Assembly: GCF_011762225.1 (NCBI RefSeq)
Contig: NZ_JAASQI010000003.1
Coordinates: 248,001 to 312,000, forward strand
Direction of reading: 5' to 3'
DNA from: Pseudochelatococcus lubricantis
GTDB taxonomy: Bacteria > Pseudomonadota > Alphaproteobacteria > Rhizobiales > Beijerinckiaceae
Length of the DNA stretch: 64,000 nt
Under the pieces are notes generated by a model. That model saw only the letters and a list, made by a program, of their open reading frames with translations, searched no databases and was not told the DNA's origin. Made by a program: the position numbers and the translations under genes. Positions 1 through 11,685 of this stretch are shown piece after piece (the stretch's first letter is position 1; each line of letters opens with the position of its first letter).

Positions 1-137
1 CCGAATACGCGCGCACCGCGTATGAGAACTTCGTCGCCGAGTCCACCCGCATCGGCGAACTCTACACCGACCTGACCCGCGAGGCCTTCAAGCCTTACGA
101 GGGCGCTTTCGCCCGCAGCCAGTCGCAGTCGCACTGA
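1..137 (+). CDS. Phasin family protein, C-terminal end (partial)
   Basis: The reading frame is open from base 3 and stops at TGA 135-137. The 44 visible residues contain EYARTAYENFVAES and end in a short Gln/Ser/His tail. Phasins are small amphipathic proteins that coat polyhydroxyalkanoate granules, and their C-terminal helix commonly carries a Y-x-x-x-N-F-type pattern like this one. A phasin upstream of clpS is a common alphaproteobacterial arrangement. The start lies outside the window. A strong terminator follows about 100 bases downstream, so the gene probably ends its own transcript. The family call rests on the short C-terminus and the context. Confidence 0.72.
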   Translation, partial: EYARTAYENFVAESTRIGELYTDLTREAFKPYEGAFARSQSQSH

Positions 138-598
138 CGATACCGTCGGTCGGGAAGGGCTGACGCCCGTCCGCCGCGCAGGCCGTTTTGCGGCATGCGG
201 TCGGGGCGGGTGTGGTGCCCTGCGTTCAGTAATATGTGAAAAAGCCCGGCGATGCGGGCTTTTTTGCTTTCTGGCGGCGCGGATGTTCCTGCTCGCCGCC
301 CGGCAGCGACGACCTGAAAGCTTTGTGACTGAATTATTGCATGGGGGACTGGCGTGGAGGTGCAACCGCGATTAGATTGTGCAGGGTGAGGAATTCGACG
401 CGCCGCAGCAGCGGCCGGGGATGTGATCGGGCAGTGACGCAGTCAGGAACGACGGGAGCGAGCGGGGTGCTCCAGGCAGCAGAACATCCGGGCATATTGC
501 CCGCATTTCCGACTGCTTGCCGGAAAGCGGCGTCTGGCGTTGCCGGCATGGCGACAAAAGGGCGTTCCGCGGACGGGCACAGCCGCGCGGTGTGGCAT
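138..598. other. Intergenic region between phasin and clpS
   Basis: This stretch holds the phasin terminator and then the clpS leader. A small perfect hairpin (489-494 with 498-503, loop TAT) sits in the leader. The frame of clpS stays open upstream to 341, but that extension does not resemble ClpS, so I treat it as untranslated. I see no RNA gene here. An obvious sigma-70 promoter is not evident. Confidence 0.5.
239..265 (+). terminator. Rho-independent terminator of the phasin gene
   Basis: The arms at 239-248 and 255-264 are perfectly complementary over 10 bp around a 6-base loop. The stem has a GC core, and the downstream arm ends in a run of six T (260-265). This is a textbook intrinsic terminator on the plus strand. 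Confidence 0.92.
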
Positions 599-934
599 AT
601 GGCGGACAAGCCGTCGCGAACGGTCTCCATTCCCGAAGGGCCGGGGACCACGCTGCTGACGCGCACCCGGACCCGCACGAAGCGGCCGAGCATGTATCGC
701 GTATTGCTGCTTAACGACGACTACACGCCAATGGAGTTCGTCGTACATGTACTCGAACGGTTTTTCAACAAGAACAAAGAAGATGCCACGCGCATCATGC
801 TGCACGTCCACCAGACGGGCGTCGGCGAATGCGGCATCTTCACCTACGAGGTTGCCGAGACCAAAGTGACTCAGGTTATGGACTTCTCACGCAAACACCA
901 GCATCCTCTCCAATGCGTCATGGAGAAGAAATAG
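599..934 (+). CDS. clpS: ATP-dependent Clp protease adaptor ClpS
   Basis: ClpS delivers N-degron substrates to the ClpA unfoldase. The 111-residue product has a flexible N-terminal tail of about 30 residues, then the folded core: [20 protein letters not shown] (the NDDxTxMxFV region contacts substrate and ClpA), a helix with [15 protein letters not shown], and the C-terminal [19 protein letters not shown]. All family positions I can check are intact. The ATG at 599 gives a normal length. An in-frame ATG at 548 would add 17 residues, and neither has a strong ribosome binding site, so the start is uncertain. clpA follows after 30 bases, consistent with one operon. Confidence 0.95.
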   Translation: MADKPSRTVSIPEGPGTTLLTRTRTRTKRPSMYRVLLLNDDYTPMEFVVHVLERFFNKNKEDATRIMLHVHQTGVGECGIFTYEVAETKVTQVMDFSRKHQHPLQCVMEKK

Positions 935-964
935 GGCCCACCCAGCCGGAGAAAGGATTTTCCC

Positions 965-3598
<2,634 letters not shown>

Positions 3599-3604
3599 GT
3601 TTTC

Positions 3605-3787
3605 ATGTCGACCTGGTTTGAACGCAGACGCGATCGGGCGCGGCGGCGCCGGCACTTCGAGGAAGTCGCCGCATGGGTCATCCTGCCGTTGATCGTCGTG
3701 ATCGGCTGGGTCGTTGGTCAGCAGGTATATTCTGAACTGGAGGAGCCGATTTCGGCCTTTCTTCAGAACATTGATCGCGAGCGGTGA
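3605..3787 (+). CDS. Small single-span membrane protein, function unknown
   Basis: The 60-residue product starts with a very basic segment (ERRRDRARRRRHFEE), followed by one hydrophobic helix at about residues 21-39 (VAAWVILPLIVVIGWVVGQQ), then an acidic tail. Positive-inside topology predicts a cytoplasmic N-terminus. The ATG lies 6 bases after the clpA stop, so it is probably cotranscribed and translationally coupled with clpA. I do not recognise a named family. Its length, start and membrane pattern argue for a real gene, and a hairpin with a T-rich tail follows about 80 bases later. Confidence 0.6.
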   Translation: MSTWFERRRDRARRRRHFEEVAAWVILPLIVVIGWVVGQQVYSELEEPISAFLQNIDRER

Positions 3788-3865
3788 GCGTGCGGGCAAA
3801 TGCCGCCGTTCACACGTTCTCGAACCGCATGACCCTATAACTTCCGTAAGTACGGGAGCAGATCG

Positions 3866-3887
3866 TGCCTCGCCGCGAGGCATTTCT
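3866..3887 (+). terminator. Probable terminator of the clpS-clpA unit
   Basis: Seven-base arms (3866-3872 and 3876-3882) enclose a 3-base loop and are followed by TTTCT. The position after clpA and the mini-protein fits the end of that transcript. The T tract is short. Confidence 0.55.
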
Positions 3888-4036
3888 GTCGGGCATGCCC
3901 GCGGGATCGCGTAACAGGCGACAGATATCGATAATGTAACATGGCGGCGCGGGATATGGCGCTGGCATCTGGCAGTGCGCCGGGGCAGTTCGCGCGGCGG
4001 CTGTCGAGCCGTATGGCGGTGTAAACCTGCAATCGT

Positions 4037-4070
4037 CCCGACAGGCAATCGCCTGTCGGGATTTCTGTTT
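4037..4070 (+). terminator. Strong hairpin between the convergent clpA unit and rne
   Basis: Perfect 10-bp arms (4037-4046 and 4051-4060) surround a 4-base loop and are followed by ATTTCTGTTT on the plus strand. It ends 15 bases before the rne stop codon. It could be a second plus-strand terminator or stabilise the 3-prime end of the rne message. The minus strand shows no T run after the stem. Confidence 0.6.
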
Positions 4071-4085
4071 CGGCAAGCTGCGCGC

Positions 4086-6599
4086 TTACCGCCGCGACCA
4101 CCAGCCCGACCGTTTCGGCCTTGTGTCGTCATCGGACGGCGCTGCCTCCGAAGCTTCCGCCGCGTCGGCTTCCGTTTCCGGCGTAACAGACTCAGCCGGG
4201 TCGTGACCGTTGCCCTCGACAGCAGGCGCAGGGACGGGCGCGGCGTCATCCGCCTCATGCTGCGGAAACGGCGCTTCCTCAGGCGACGCGGGCTCGTCGC
4301 CTTCCACGTCCTCTGCTTCGCCGGCCGTTGCATCAACCGTCGTCTCGGCTTCCGTCTCCGTCTCGGCAGACGGCACCGGAAGGGCCGGGGCAGCAATCGT
4401 CTCCTCATCTTCGACGCGGAGCGCCTCAGCCGGAACTTCTTCCGCCAGCGGCTCTATCTGCGCGACCGCCTCATCGGCCTCCGCATCGTCCTCATCCTCC
4501 GCGAAGGAATCGTCCTGCGCGGACGTATCCTGCTCGGCCCCGCCAGCAGTCTGTCCGCCTTCCTCGCCGCCGCGTCCGCCACGCCGGCGGCGCCGACGGC
4601 GCCGACGCCGGTTTCCGGCTTCGCCCTCGGCCCCGGAAGCGTCCTGCTTCAGCTTCTCGTCGGCCGCTTCTGCCTCGTCGTCACCATCGCTCTCGTTCTC
4701 GCCGGGGGGGATATCCGCATCGCTGTCGGACACCTCCGGCTCCTCATGCGGGCTCTCGACCGCTTCGCTCCACCGGCCGGCGGGCTCGGCCACCGGACGC
4801 GCCTGCACCGCAGCGGGCTCGCCCTGCGGCTCGGGGCGGATGACCGCCTCGCCGCGCTCCAGCGCGTAGTAGTTGACGCCGGTGAAGTTGACGTCGTCGG
4901 CCAGAATCGAGATGGCCACGCCGAAGCGGGTCTCAAACTCGCGCAGGTGGAGGCGCTTCTGGTTGAGCACGTAGAGCGCGACCTCGGTGCGTGTCCGTAC
5001 CTCGATGTCGTAGCCGGCGTTCTTGATCAGCGCTTCTTCGATGGCGCGCAGGATATGCAGCGCGATGGAGGGCGTCGCGCGCACGAAACCGGTGCCGGCG
5101 CAGTGGGGGCAGGGCACCGACGAGCTTTCCAGCACGCCCGTGCGGATGCGCTGGCGCGACATCTCCAGCAGGCCGAAGGCGGAAATCCGCCCCACCTGGA
5201 TGCGCGCCCGGTCATTCTTCAGGCAGTCCTTGAGCTTCTTCTCGACATTGCGGACGTTGCGCCTGTCCTCCATGTCGATGAAGTCGATGACGATGAGCCC
5301 GGCAAGGTCACGCAGGCGCAACTGGCGGGCAACTTCCTCCGCCGCCTCCAGATTGGTGCGATACGCGGTGTCCTCGATGTTGTGCTCGCGCGTCGAACGA
5401 CCGGAGTTGACGTCGATCGAGACGAGCGCCTCGGTCGGGTTGATGACGATGTAGCCGCCGGATTTCAGTGTCACCTGGCTGGAGAACATGGCATCGAGCT
5501 GACCCTCGACGCCGTGGCGGGCGAACAGCGGCTGGATGTCCTTGTACGGCTGCACGGCCTTCGCATGGCTCGGCATGAGCATGCGCATGAAGTCCTTGGC
5601 CTCGCGATAGCCGTCGTCCCCGGCCACCAGAATTTCGTCGATGTCCTTGTTGTAAAGGTCGCGGATGGCGCGCTTGATCAGCGAACCCTCCTCGTAGACC
5701 AGCGCGGGCGCGCTCGACCGCAGCGTCAACTCGCGCACGCTCTCCCACAGGCGCAGCAGATACTCGAAATCGCGCCGGATCTCGGCCTTGGTGCGCGCGG
5801 CGCCGGCCGTGCGCACGATTACGCCCATGCCGTCCGGCACCTCAAGTTCCTGCGCGATGGCCTTGAGGCGCTTGCGGTCCGGGATATTTGTGATCTTGCG
5901 GGAGATGCCGCCGCCGCGCGCGGTGTTGGGCATCAGCACGGAGTAGCGGCCGGCAAGCGACAGGTAGGTCGTCAGCGCCGCGCCCTTGTTGCCGCGCTCC
6001 TCCTTCACGACCTGGATCAGCAGCACCTGGCGGCGCTTGATGACCTCCTGGATCTTGTATTGACGGCGCAGCGGACGCTGGCGGCGGTCCGACACCTCCT
6101 CCAGCGCGTCGGAAGCACCGCCGACGTGCTCGACGTGGTCTTCGTCACCGTTGCCGTTGTTGTCGTTATTGCCGTCCGTCTCGGCGTCGCCCTCGTCCCG
6201 ACCGCCGTTCTCGTCGTCGGCGGTGACGGAGGCGCCCTCGTCGGCGTGTTTCGCCCCACCGCGGCGGCTGCGGCCCCCGGAGCGCTCGTCGTCGCGGTCG
6301 AGGTCGCGCTCGGCGCGAGCCTCCTCGTCGAGCAGCGCCTGACGGTCGGCAACCGGAATCTGGTAATAGTCGGGATGGATTTCGCTGAAGGCGAGGAACC
6401 CGTGCCTGTTGCCGCCGTATTCAACGAACGCAGCCTGAAGCGAAGGCTCCACACGGGTGACCTTGGCGAGATAAATATTGCCGCGCAGCTGTTTACGATT
6501 GGCGGACTCGAAATCGAACTCTTCTACCTTGTTTCCACGGACCACGACAACCCGGGTTTCCTCCGGGTGCGAGGCATCGATAAGCATCTTGTTAGCCAT
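4086..6599 (-). CDS. rne: Ribonuclease E
   Basis: RNase E is the main mRNA-decay and rRNA/tRNA-processing endonuclease and the scaffold of the degradosome. The 837-residue protein begins MANKMLIDASHPEETRVV. The S1 domain follows and carries an inserted acidic and Asn/Gly-rich stretch, as in other alphaproteobacterial RNase E. The DNase-I-like catalytic segment has VSIDVNSG and VIDFIDMEDRRN, which hold the two metal-binding Asp residues, and the Zn-link is CPHCAGTG. The C-terminal half is disordered: an Arg run at RRRRRRRRRRGG, long acidic tracts, and a basic Trp-containing end (KRSGWWSRR), a tail type common in this class. An upstream in-frame ATG at 6734 was rejected because its extension is unrelated to the family. 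Confidence 0.96.
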   Translation of the reverse strand: MANKMLIDASHPEETRVVVVRGNKVEEFDFESANRKQLRGNIYLAKVTRVEPSLQAAFVEYGGNRHGFLAFSEIHPDYYQIPVADRQALLDEEARAERDLDRDDERSGGRSRRGGAKHADEGASVTADDENGGRDEGDAETDGNNDNNGNGDEDHVEHVGGASDALEEVSDRRQRPLRRQYKIQEVIKRRQVLLIQVVKEERGNKGAALTTYLSLAGRYSVLMPNTARGGGISRKITNIPDRKRLKAIAQELEVPDGMGVIVRTAGAARTKAEIRRDFEYLLRLWESVRELTLRSSAPALVYEEGSLIKRAIRDLYNKDIDEILVAGDDGYREAKDFMRMLMPSHAKAVQPYKDIQPLFARHGVEGQLDAMFSSQVTLKSGGYIVINPTEALVSIDVNSGRSTREHNIEDTAYRTNLEAAEEVARQLRLRDLAGLIVIDFIDMEDRRNVRNVEKKLKDCLKNDRARIQVGRISAFGLLEMSRQRIRTGVLESSSVPCPHCAGTGFVRATPSIALHILRAIEEALIKNAGYDIEVRTRTEVALYVLNQKRLHLREFETRFGVAISILADDVNFTGVNYYALERGEAVIRPEPQGEPAAVQARPVAEPAGRWSEAVESPHEEPEVSDSDADIPPGENESDGDDEAEAADEKLKQDASGAEGEAGNRRRRRRRRRRGGRGGEEGGQTAGGAEQDTSAQDDSFAEDEDDAEADEAVAQIEPLAEEVPAEALRVEDEETIAAPALPVPSAETETEAETTVDATAGEAEDVEGDEPASPEEAPFPQHEADDAAPVPAPAVEGNGHDPAESVTPETEADAAEASEAAPSDDDTRPKRSGWWSRR

Positions 6600-7609
6600 G
6601 TTGAACTCTCGAAAGGGCGCCCGCAGCCGAACGCAGCAACGGCCGTCGGCGGACCGCCGGAGACGCAGCCACGCCAGAAGGCCGGCCGCGTTCCACGGGT
6701 TGCATGTCGCTGGAGCGCAGAAGCGCCGGAACAACGCCGGCGCGCAGGGCGAATAGGAATGATGGAGCGGGGAAATCGCCCGAAACCCGGTTGACCGGCA
6801 CGGTCCATGCCTTCAGCGAAAGAATGGGCGGCGCGGAAAACCCGCACGGGACCGGCTTGGGGACGCACGATCGACGGGCGAGGCGGCAGGGACATCGACG
6901 ACGGCTGTGCCGCAGAAAAAACCGTGCAGCCCGCATGCCGGCGACACAGGTTCCGCGGTGCAATCTCAAGCCTGTCGATCAAAGCCTGTTCCAAAAACGT
7001 GCGCCCGCCCGGGAAACCCGGCAGCGGACAATATCCAATACAACCTTTTCAGGCAGCGTCCGCCCCCGCCGCTATACGATCGGGACAACGGCCGCTGCCG
7101 CGAGGCGACGCGATGGAGCGCCGGGATTGACGCCGGGCATTGACGGATCGCACCCGTCGGCCGGCGAGGACCGCGGCACGGCGCGACGAGGCAAAACCTC
7201 TCGCGCCCATGCGACGAATCACGGGCTCCGCTGATCCAGGCCACGACGGTCGTCAAACGACGGCCGCACAAGAATTTTCGCGCATGGGCCACCACGTTGG
7301 CGGGGCGGGCAGGCGAGGGTGCTAGCTGTCGCTGCGTTCGCCCTATGGGGGGAACGACGCATGACGATGCCGAAACCGGATCATCTTCATTACAGAACGG
7401 AATTGCCATTTGGCAAGCGTTATGCGTGACATGGGTCAATTATGTTCGGCATCCGTGTCATGCATCGGCGGGATGCGTATTGCTGCCGGGTGTGACATGC
7501 GTCACACGAAATGTTGATTGCGGTGCGGTAAAAAGAGATTAACCATCCTCCCATTATGCTGTCGAAAGCGAATGGCCCGAACAGCAGCTAACGTGAAGAG
7601 CGGCAGCGT
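6600..7609. other. 1-kb divergent spacer between rne and amiC
   Basis: No open frame here resembles a known protein, and coding frames on both strands look like GC-rich noise. The rne side probably carries a long 5-prime untranslated region, as rne genes often do. The amiC side is relatively AT-rich from about 7370 and contains three copies of a TGACATG-type motif (near 7428, inverted near 7456, and in the palindrome 7490-7507), so promoters and operators probably sit there. A small RNA cannot be excluded, but I see no recognisable family. Confidence 0.5.
7490..7507. promoter_or_regulatory. CRP/FNR-type palindrome upstream of amiC
   Basis: Seven-base arms GTGTGAC and GTCACAC are separated by four bases. 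The core reads TGTGA-N6-TCACA, the classical CRP half-site arrangement. It lies 103-120 bases upstream of the amiC start and about 890 bases upstream of rne. The match is visible directly; the bound regulator is inferred. Confidence 0.45.
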
Positions 7610-8965
7610 ATGGAATCCCGGCACGGCATTGACATCCCGGCGTGCAAGTCTCGCCCGTGCACACCCGGCGTTGGCGCGTTCTGCCTGCACGCGCTTCGCG
7701 CCTGCCTTCTCGCGCTTGCGCTGTTCGTGCCGGCGGGCCTCTCCGTCGGCGCAGCCGGCGCGCAGGATCGGCCGTCCGGCGAGGTGATCCGGGCAGTCGC
7801 CATTGACCTCTCGGGAAACCGGGAGAAATCGCGGATCGTGCTGACCCTGTCTGCGCCCGTGGAGGCGCGGGCGTTCCTGCTGGAGCGGCCGGACCGCGTC
7901 ATCATCGACCTGCCGCAGGTCGCGTTCAGCATGCCGGGTGATTCGCACGCCGACGGACGCATGAAGGCTGCGGGTCTCGTGGCATCCTTCCGCTACGGGC
8001 TGTTCGCGCAGGGGCGTTCGCGCATCGTGATCGATCTCAAGGAGCCGGCGCTGGTGACGCAGGTCGTCAGCGAGCCGGTTGCCAAGGGAGCGACGCTTAC
8101 CATCGAATTGTCCCGCGCGGACCGTGCCGCCTACAGCCGCGCGGCGATGCAGCCGATGGTCGAGGCGGCGGCGGCTCTCTCGGCGGCGGAGAACGCGCGC
8201 GCGGCGGCCGCGCGTGCGTCGGCCGGGGCGGATGCGTCGGCCGATCGGCGCGACGATCGCCCCCTCATCATGATCGATCCCGGGCACGGTGGCGTCGATC
8301 CCGGCGCCATCCGCAAGGGCGTTCAGGAAAAGGATCTTGTGCTGGCCTTCGCGCAACGCCTGCAGGACAAGATCCGCACGGGCGGGCGCTACCGCGTGCA
8401 GCTCACCCGCAGCGACGACAGCTTCGTCTCGCTGCGCGGGCGCGTGCGGATCGCACGTGAGGCCGGAGCGGACCTGTTCATCTCCGTCCACGCTGATTCG
8501 CTCGGCGGCGGCGGTAACGACAGCGTGCGTGGGGCGACCGTCTACACCAGCTCCAGCATTCCGACGGACGCTGAATCGGCGCAACTCGCGGCGAAGGAAA
8601 ACCTCGCCGACCAGATCGCTGGCGTCGAGGTTGCGGAGGAGGCCGACGACGTCGTCGGCATTCTCGCCGAACTGACCCGGCGCGAGACGCAGACACTCTC
8701 CCACATCTTCGCCGAGCGTACGATCGAGACGCTGCGCGCGCAGGTGCGTCTCAACCGCAATCCGCAGCGGTCGGCGGGTTTCCATGTGCTGAAAGCGCCT
8801 GATGTGCCTTCGGTCCTGCTGGAACTCGGCTATCTGTCGAGCGAGCAGGACGTGGCGTTGCTCACCTCCGACGCCTGGCAGGAAAAGACGGTCAGCGCGC
8901 TGGTCTCGGCCATCGACCGCTTCTTCGCCCGGCGCATCGCCGAACAGGGGCGGGACAAGGGCTGA
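7610..8965 (+). CDS. amiC: N-acetylmuramoyl-L-alanine amidase (AmiC type)
   Basis: This periplasmic zinc amidase cleaves the stem peptide from muramic acid during cell separation. The 451-residue protein has a basic N-terminus and hydrophobic signal sequence ending near AGAQD (about residue 51), an AMIN domain (roughly 55-150) that targets septal peptidoglycan, and an Amidase_3 domain from about 220. The zinc ligands and catalytic residues are in place: H226 in DPGHGG, E240 in QEKDL, H294 in SVHADS and E405 in LLELGY. AmiC-type enzymes are held inactive by a regulatory helix and activated by LytM factors; an NlpD homologue lies at 26956-28281. mrcA follows on the same strand. Confidence 0.94.
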   Translation: MESRHGIDIPACKSRPCTPGVGAFCLHALRACLLALALFVPAGLSVGAAGAQDRPSGEVIRAVAIDLSGNREKSRIVLTLSAPVEARAFLLERPDRVIIDLPQVAFSMPGDSHADGRMKAAGLVASFRYGLFAQGRSRIVIDLKEPALVTQVVSEPVAKGATLTIELSRADRAAYSRAAMQPMVEAAAALSAAENARAAAARASAGADASADRRDDRPLIMIDPGHGGVDPGAIRKGVQEKDLVLAFAQRLQDKIRTGGRYRVQLTRSDDSFVSLRGRVRIAREAGADLFISVHADSLGGGGNDSVRGATVYTSSSIPTDAESAQLAAKENLADQIAGVEVAEEADDVVGILAELTRRETQTLSHIFAERTIETLRAQVRLNRNPQRSAGFHVLKAPDVPSVLLELGYLSSEQDVALLTSDAWQEKTVSALVSAIDRFFARRIAEQGRDKG

Positions 8966-8970
8966 GCGCG

Positions 8971-9025
8971 TCCGGGGCACCTGCCGTCGATGCCGTAAAG
9001 ACACATAACCTTCAAATGCCCCGGA
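8971..9025 (+). other. Long-range inverted repeat after amiC
   Basis: TCCGGGGCA at 8971-8979 is exactly complementary to TGCCCCGGA at 9017-9025, with a loop of about 37 bases, and the second arm is followed by ACGGGTGTTTTCC. It may form a weak terminator between amiC and mrcA. Confidence 0.3.
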
Positions 9026-9159
9026 ACGGGTGTTTTCCTGAACTGCATCTTCATGATAAAGGCATATATTAAAGACAACGTGTGTTTCCGGCTATGGCCG
9101 GACGGTGGTGGTGCGGTTTTCCAGGATCGTTTTCCTGATTTGGGCGACAGGCCTTACAT

Positions 9160-11583
9160 ATGAGATTTCTGCTTCGGTTCGTCGGGTTTGCGTTTGCCGC
9201 CCTCGCGCTGCTGTTCGTGGGCGGCGCGGCGGTCGTCGGCTTTTTCATCTGGAAGTACTCCCAGGACCTGCCCGACTATTCGCAACTGGCCAACTACCAG
9301 CCGCCCGTCACGACGCGCGTGCACGCGGGGGACGGCAGTCTGCTCGCCGAGTACTCGCGCGAGCGCCGGCTGTACCTGCCCATTTCCGCGACGCCGAAGC
9401 TGCTGATCGACGCCTTCCTTTCGGCTGAGGACAAGAGCTTCTACAAGCACGCTGGTGTCGATCCGGAAGGCATCGTGCGCGCGTTCGTCTCGAACCTGCG
9501 CAGCGGAGGGCGCCCGCAAGGCGCTTCCACCATAACCCAGCAGGTGGCGAAGAACTTCCTGTTGAGCAGCGAGCGCAGCTACGACCGCAAGATTCGCGAG
9601 ATACTGGTCGCCCAGCGCATGGAGAGCGTCTACTCGAAGGACAGGATCCTCGAGCTTTATCTCAACGAGATATATCTCGGCATGGGCAACTACGGTATTG
9701 CCGCCGCCGCGCTGAACTATTTCAACAAGTCCGTCAACGAACTCACGCTGCCGGAAGTCGCCTATCTCGCCGCGCTGCCCAAGGGGCCGAACAATTACAA
9801 CCCCTACACGCGCAACCAGGCGGCCGTCGATCGCCGCAACTGGGTGCTCGACCGGATGGCCGAGAACGGCTACATCACCGCCGCCGACGCGGCTGCCGCC
9901 AAGGCGACGCTCCTCAAGCCGACGCCGCGTGCGCTCTCGCCCAATACGTACGTCGCGGGTTATTTCGCGGAGGAGGTCCGCCGTCAGCTTGCCGAACGCT
10001 ACGGTGAGAAGGAACTCTACGAGGGCGGCCTGTCGGTGCGTACCACGCTCGATCCCAAGTTGCAGGCTACCGCCCGCAAGGTGCTGACGGACGGGCTCGT
10101 GCGCTATGACGAGGTGCGCGGCTGGCGCGGTGCGGACGACAGGATCGACCTTGACGGGGACTGGGGCGAGGCGCTCGCCAGGAAGCCCCGGCTCGGGGAC
10201 GTCAGGCCGTGGGAACTCGCCGTGGTGCTTGCCGTCGACAGCCAGAACGCGCGCATCGGGCTGCAGCCTGGGGTTGATCCGGGCGGGCGGGTGGATTCCG
10301 AGCGGCGCACGGGCGTGATCACGGCCGAGGGCGTGCGCTGGACGCGCCGGCGCCTCGGGCAGGTGCTGTCGGTGGGGGATCTCGTTTATGTCGAGCCCAT
10401 CGCCGGGCGGCAGAACAGCTACCGCTTGCGGCAACTGCCGGAGATTTCCGGCGCCATCGTGGCGCTGGACCCGGCGACAGGGCGCGTTTTCGCCATGGTC
10501 GGCGGCTTCTCCTTCGACCAGAGCGAGTTCAACCGCGCCATCCAGGCACTTCGGCAGCCGGGCTCGGCCTACAAGCCCTTCGTCTATGCGACGGCAATCG
10601 ACAATGGCTATACGCCGTCGAGCATCGTGGTCGACGGTCCCATCGAGATCGATCAGGGGCCGGGCATCGGCATCTGGCGTCCGGAAAACTACGAGAAGCG
10701 CTTCGCCGGCCCGCGCACGCTGCGATACGGCCTCGAACGCTCGAAGAATCTCATGACCGTGCGTCTGGCGCGCGATATTGGCATGCCGCTGATCATCGAG
10801 TACACCAAGCGCTTCGGCATCATGGACGACATGCCGGCGATGCTGTCGATGTCGCTCGGCGCGGGTGAGACGACGGTGCTGCGTCTGACGGCGGCCTATG
10901 CCATGTTCGTCAACGGCGGCCGCCATATCCGCCCGACGCTGATCGACCGTATTCAGGACCGCTGGGGCAAGACGCTGTTCCGCCACGACCAGCGCACCTG
11001 CGATACCTGCGCCGCCGACCGCTGGCACGGCCAGGCCGAACCCGCGCTCGTCGACAACAGCGAGCAGGTGCTCGACCCGCTCACCGCCTACCAGATCGTC
11101 TCGATGCTGGAGGGCGTCGTGGAGCGCGGGACCGGGCGCCTCGTCGCCGAGGTCGGCAAGCCGCTCGCCGGCAAGACCGGCACGACGAACGACGCCAAGG
11201 ACGTGTGGTTCGTCGGCTTTTCGCCCGATCTCGCAGTGGGCGTTTACATGGGTTACGACCGTCCGCGCTCGCTCGGCGCCAAGGCGCAGGCGGCAACCTA
11301 CGCCGCGCCGATGTTCCGCGACTTCATGAAGATCGCGCTGGAGGACAAGCCTGCGACGCCGTTCCGCGTGCCGGCGGGCATCAAGCTGATCCGCGTTGAC
11401 GCGGCCACTGGCAGGCGGACTTCCGGCAGCGGCAACGGCGTCATCCTGGAGGCGTTCAAGCCCGGTACCTCGCCGCCCGACACGGTTGTTTCCAGCAACG
11501 CGCAGAAGGCGCCGGCAGCGTCCGCTCCGCCGCCGCAGGCCGCACCGCCGGCCGGCGGGTTTGCCGCGGGCGGCCTCTACTGA
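9160..11583 (+). CDS. mrcA: Penicillin-binding protein 1A (bifunctional transglycosylase/transpeptidase)
   Basis: This class A PBP polymerises and crosslinks peptidoglycan. The 807-residue protein has one N-terminal membrane anchor (residues about 5-32) and a GT51 transglycosylase domain with catalytic E90 in SAEDKSFYKHAG and the STITQQVAKN motif. An OB-like linker follows, then a transpeptidase domain with S469-A-Y-K472, S528-K-N530 and K672-T-G-T. All catalytic motifs are intact. The C-terminus is a Pro/Ala-rich tail. The gene stands between amiC and prfB in a row of same-strand genes; a mrcA-prfB order is frequent in alphaproteobacteria. Confidence 0.96.
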   Translation: MRFLLRFVGFAFAALALLFVGGAAVVGFFIWKYSQDLPDYSQLANYQPPVTTRVHAGDGSLLAEYSRERRLYLPISATPKLLIDAFLSAEDKSFYKHAGVDPEGIVRAFVSNLRSGGRPQGASTITQQVAKNFLLSSERSYDRKIREILVAQRMESVYSKDRILELYLNEIYLGMGNYGIAAAALNYFNKSVNELTLPEVAYLAALPKGPNNYNPYTRNQAAVDRRNWVLDRMAENGYITAADAAAAKATLLKPTPRALSPNTYVAGYFAEEVRRQLAERYGEKELYEGGLSVRTTLDPKLQATARKVLTDGLVRYDEVRGWRGADDRIDLDGDWGEALARKPRLGDVRPWELAVVLAVDSQNARIGLQPGVDPGGRVDSERRTGVITAEGVRWTRRRLGQVLSVGDLVYVEPIAGRQNSYRLRQLPEISGAIVALDPATGRVFAMVGGFSFDQSEFNRAIQALRQPGSAYKPFVYATAIDNGYTPSSIVVDGPIEIDQGPGIGIWRPENYEKRFAGPRTLRYGLERSKNLMTVRLARDIGMPLIIEYTKRFGIMDDMPAMLSMSLGAGETTVLRLTAAYAMFVNGGRHIRPTLIDRIQDRWGKTLFRHDQRTCDTCAADRWHGQAEPALVDNSEQVLDPLTAYQIVSMLEGVVERGTGRLVAEVGKPLAGKTGTTNDAKDVWFVGFSPDLAVGVYMGYDRPRSLGAKAQAATYAAPMFRDFMKIALEDKPATPFRVPAGIKLIRVDAATGRRTSGSGNGVILEAFKPGTSPPDTVVSSNAQKAPAASAPPPQAAPPAGGFAAGGLY

Positions 11584-11685
11584 CGCCGTCGCATTTACAA
11601 GCCACCATTTACATTGCACCACGGGACGGCTATGTCCCGTGTTTGCATTCTCTTCAGACAGTTCGTTTGCCGTTATCAGGAAGCC

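Noticed and set aside
3975-6794. Long plus-strand open frame opposite rne
   Set aside because: It is antisense to a complete RNase E with all motifs; the predicted protein has no family resemblance and its composition reflects GC-rich codon bias.
6704-7234. Open frames in the rne-amiC spacer on both strands
   Set aside because: Their products are Arg/Ala/Pro-rich noise without domains or ribosome binding sites.
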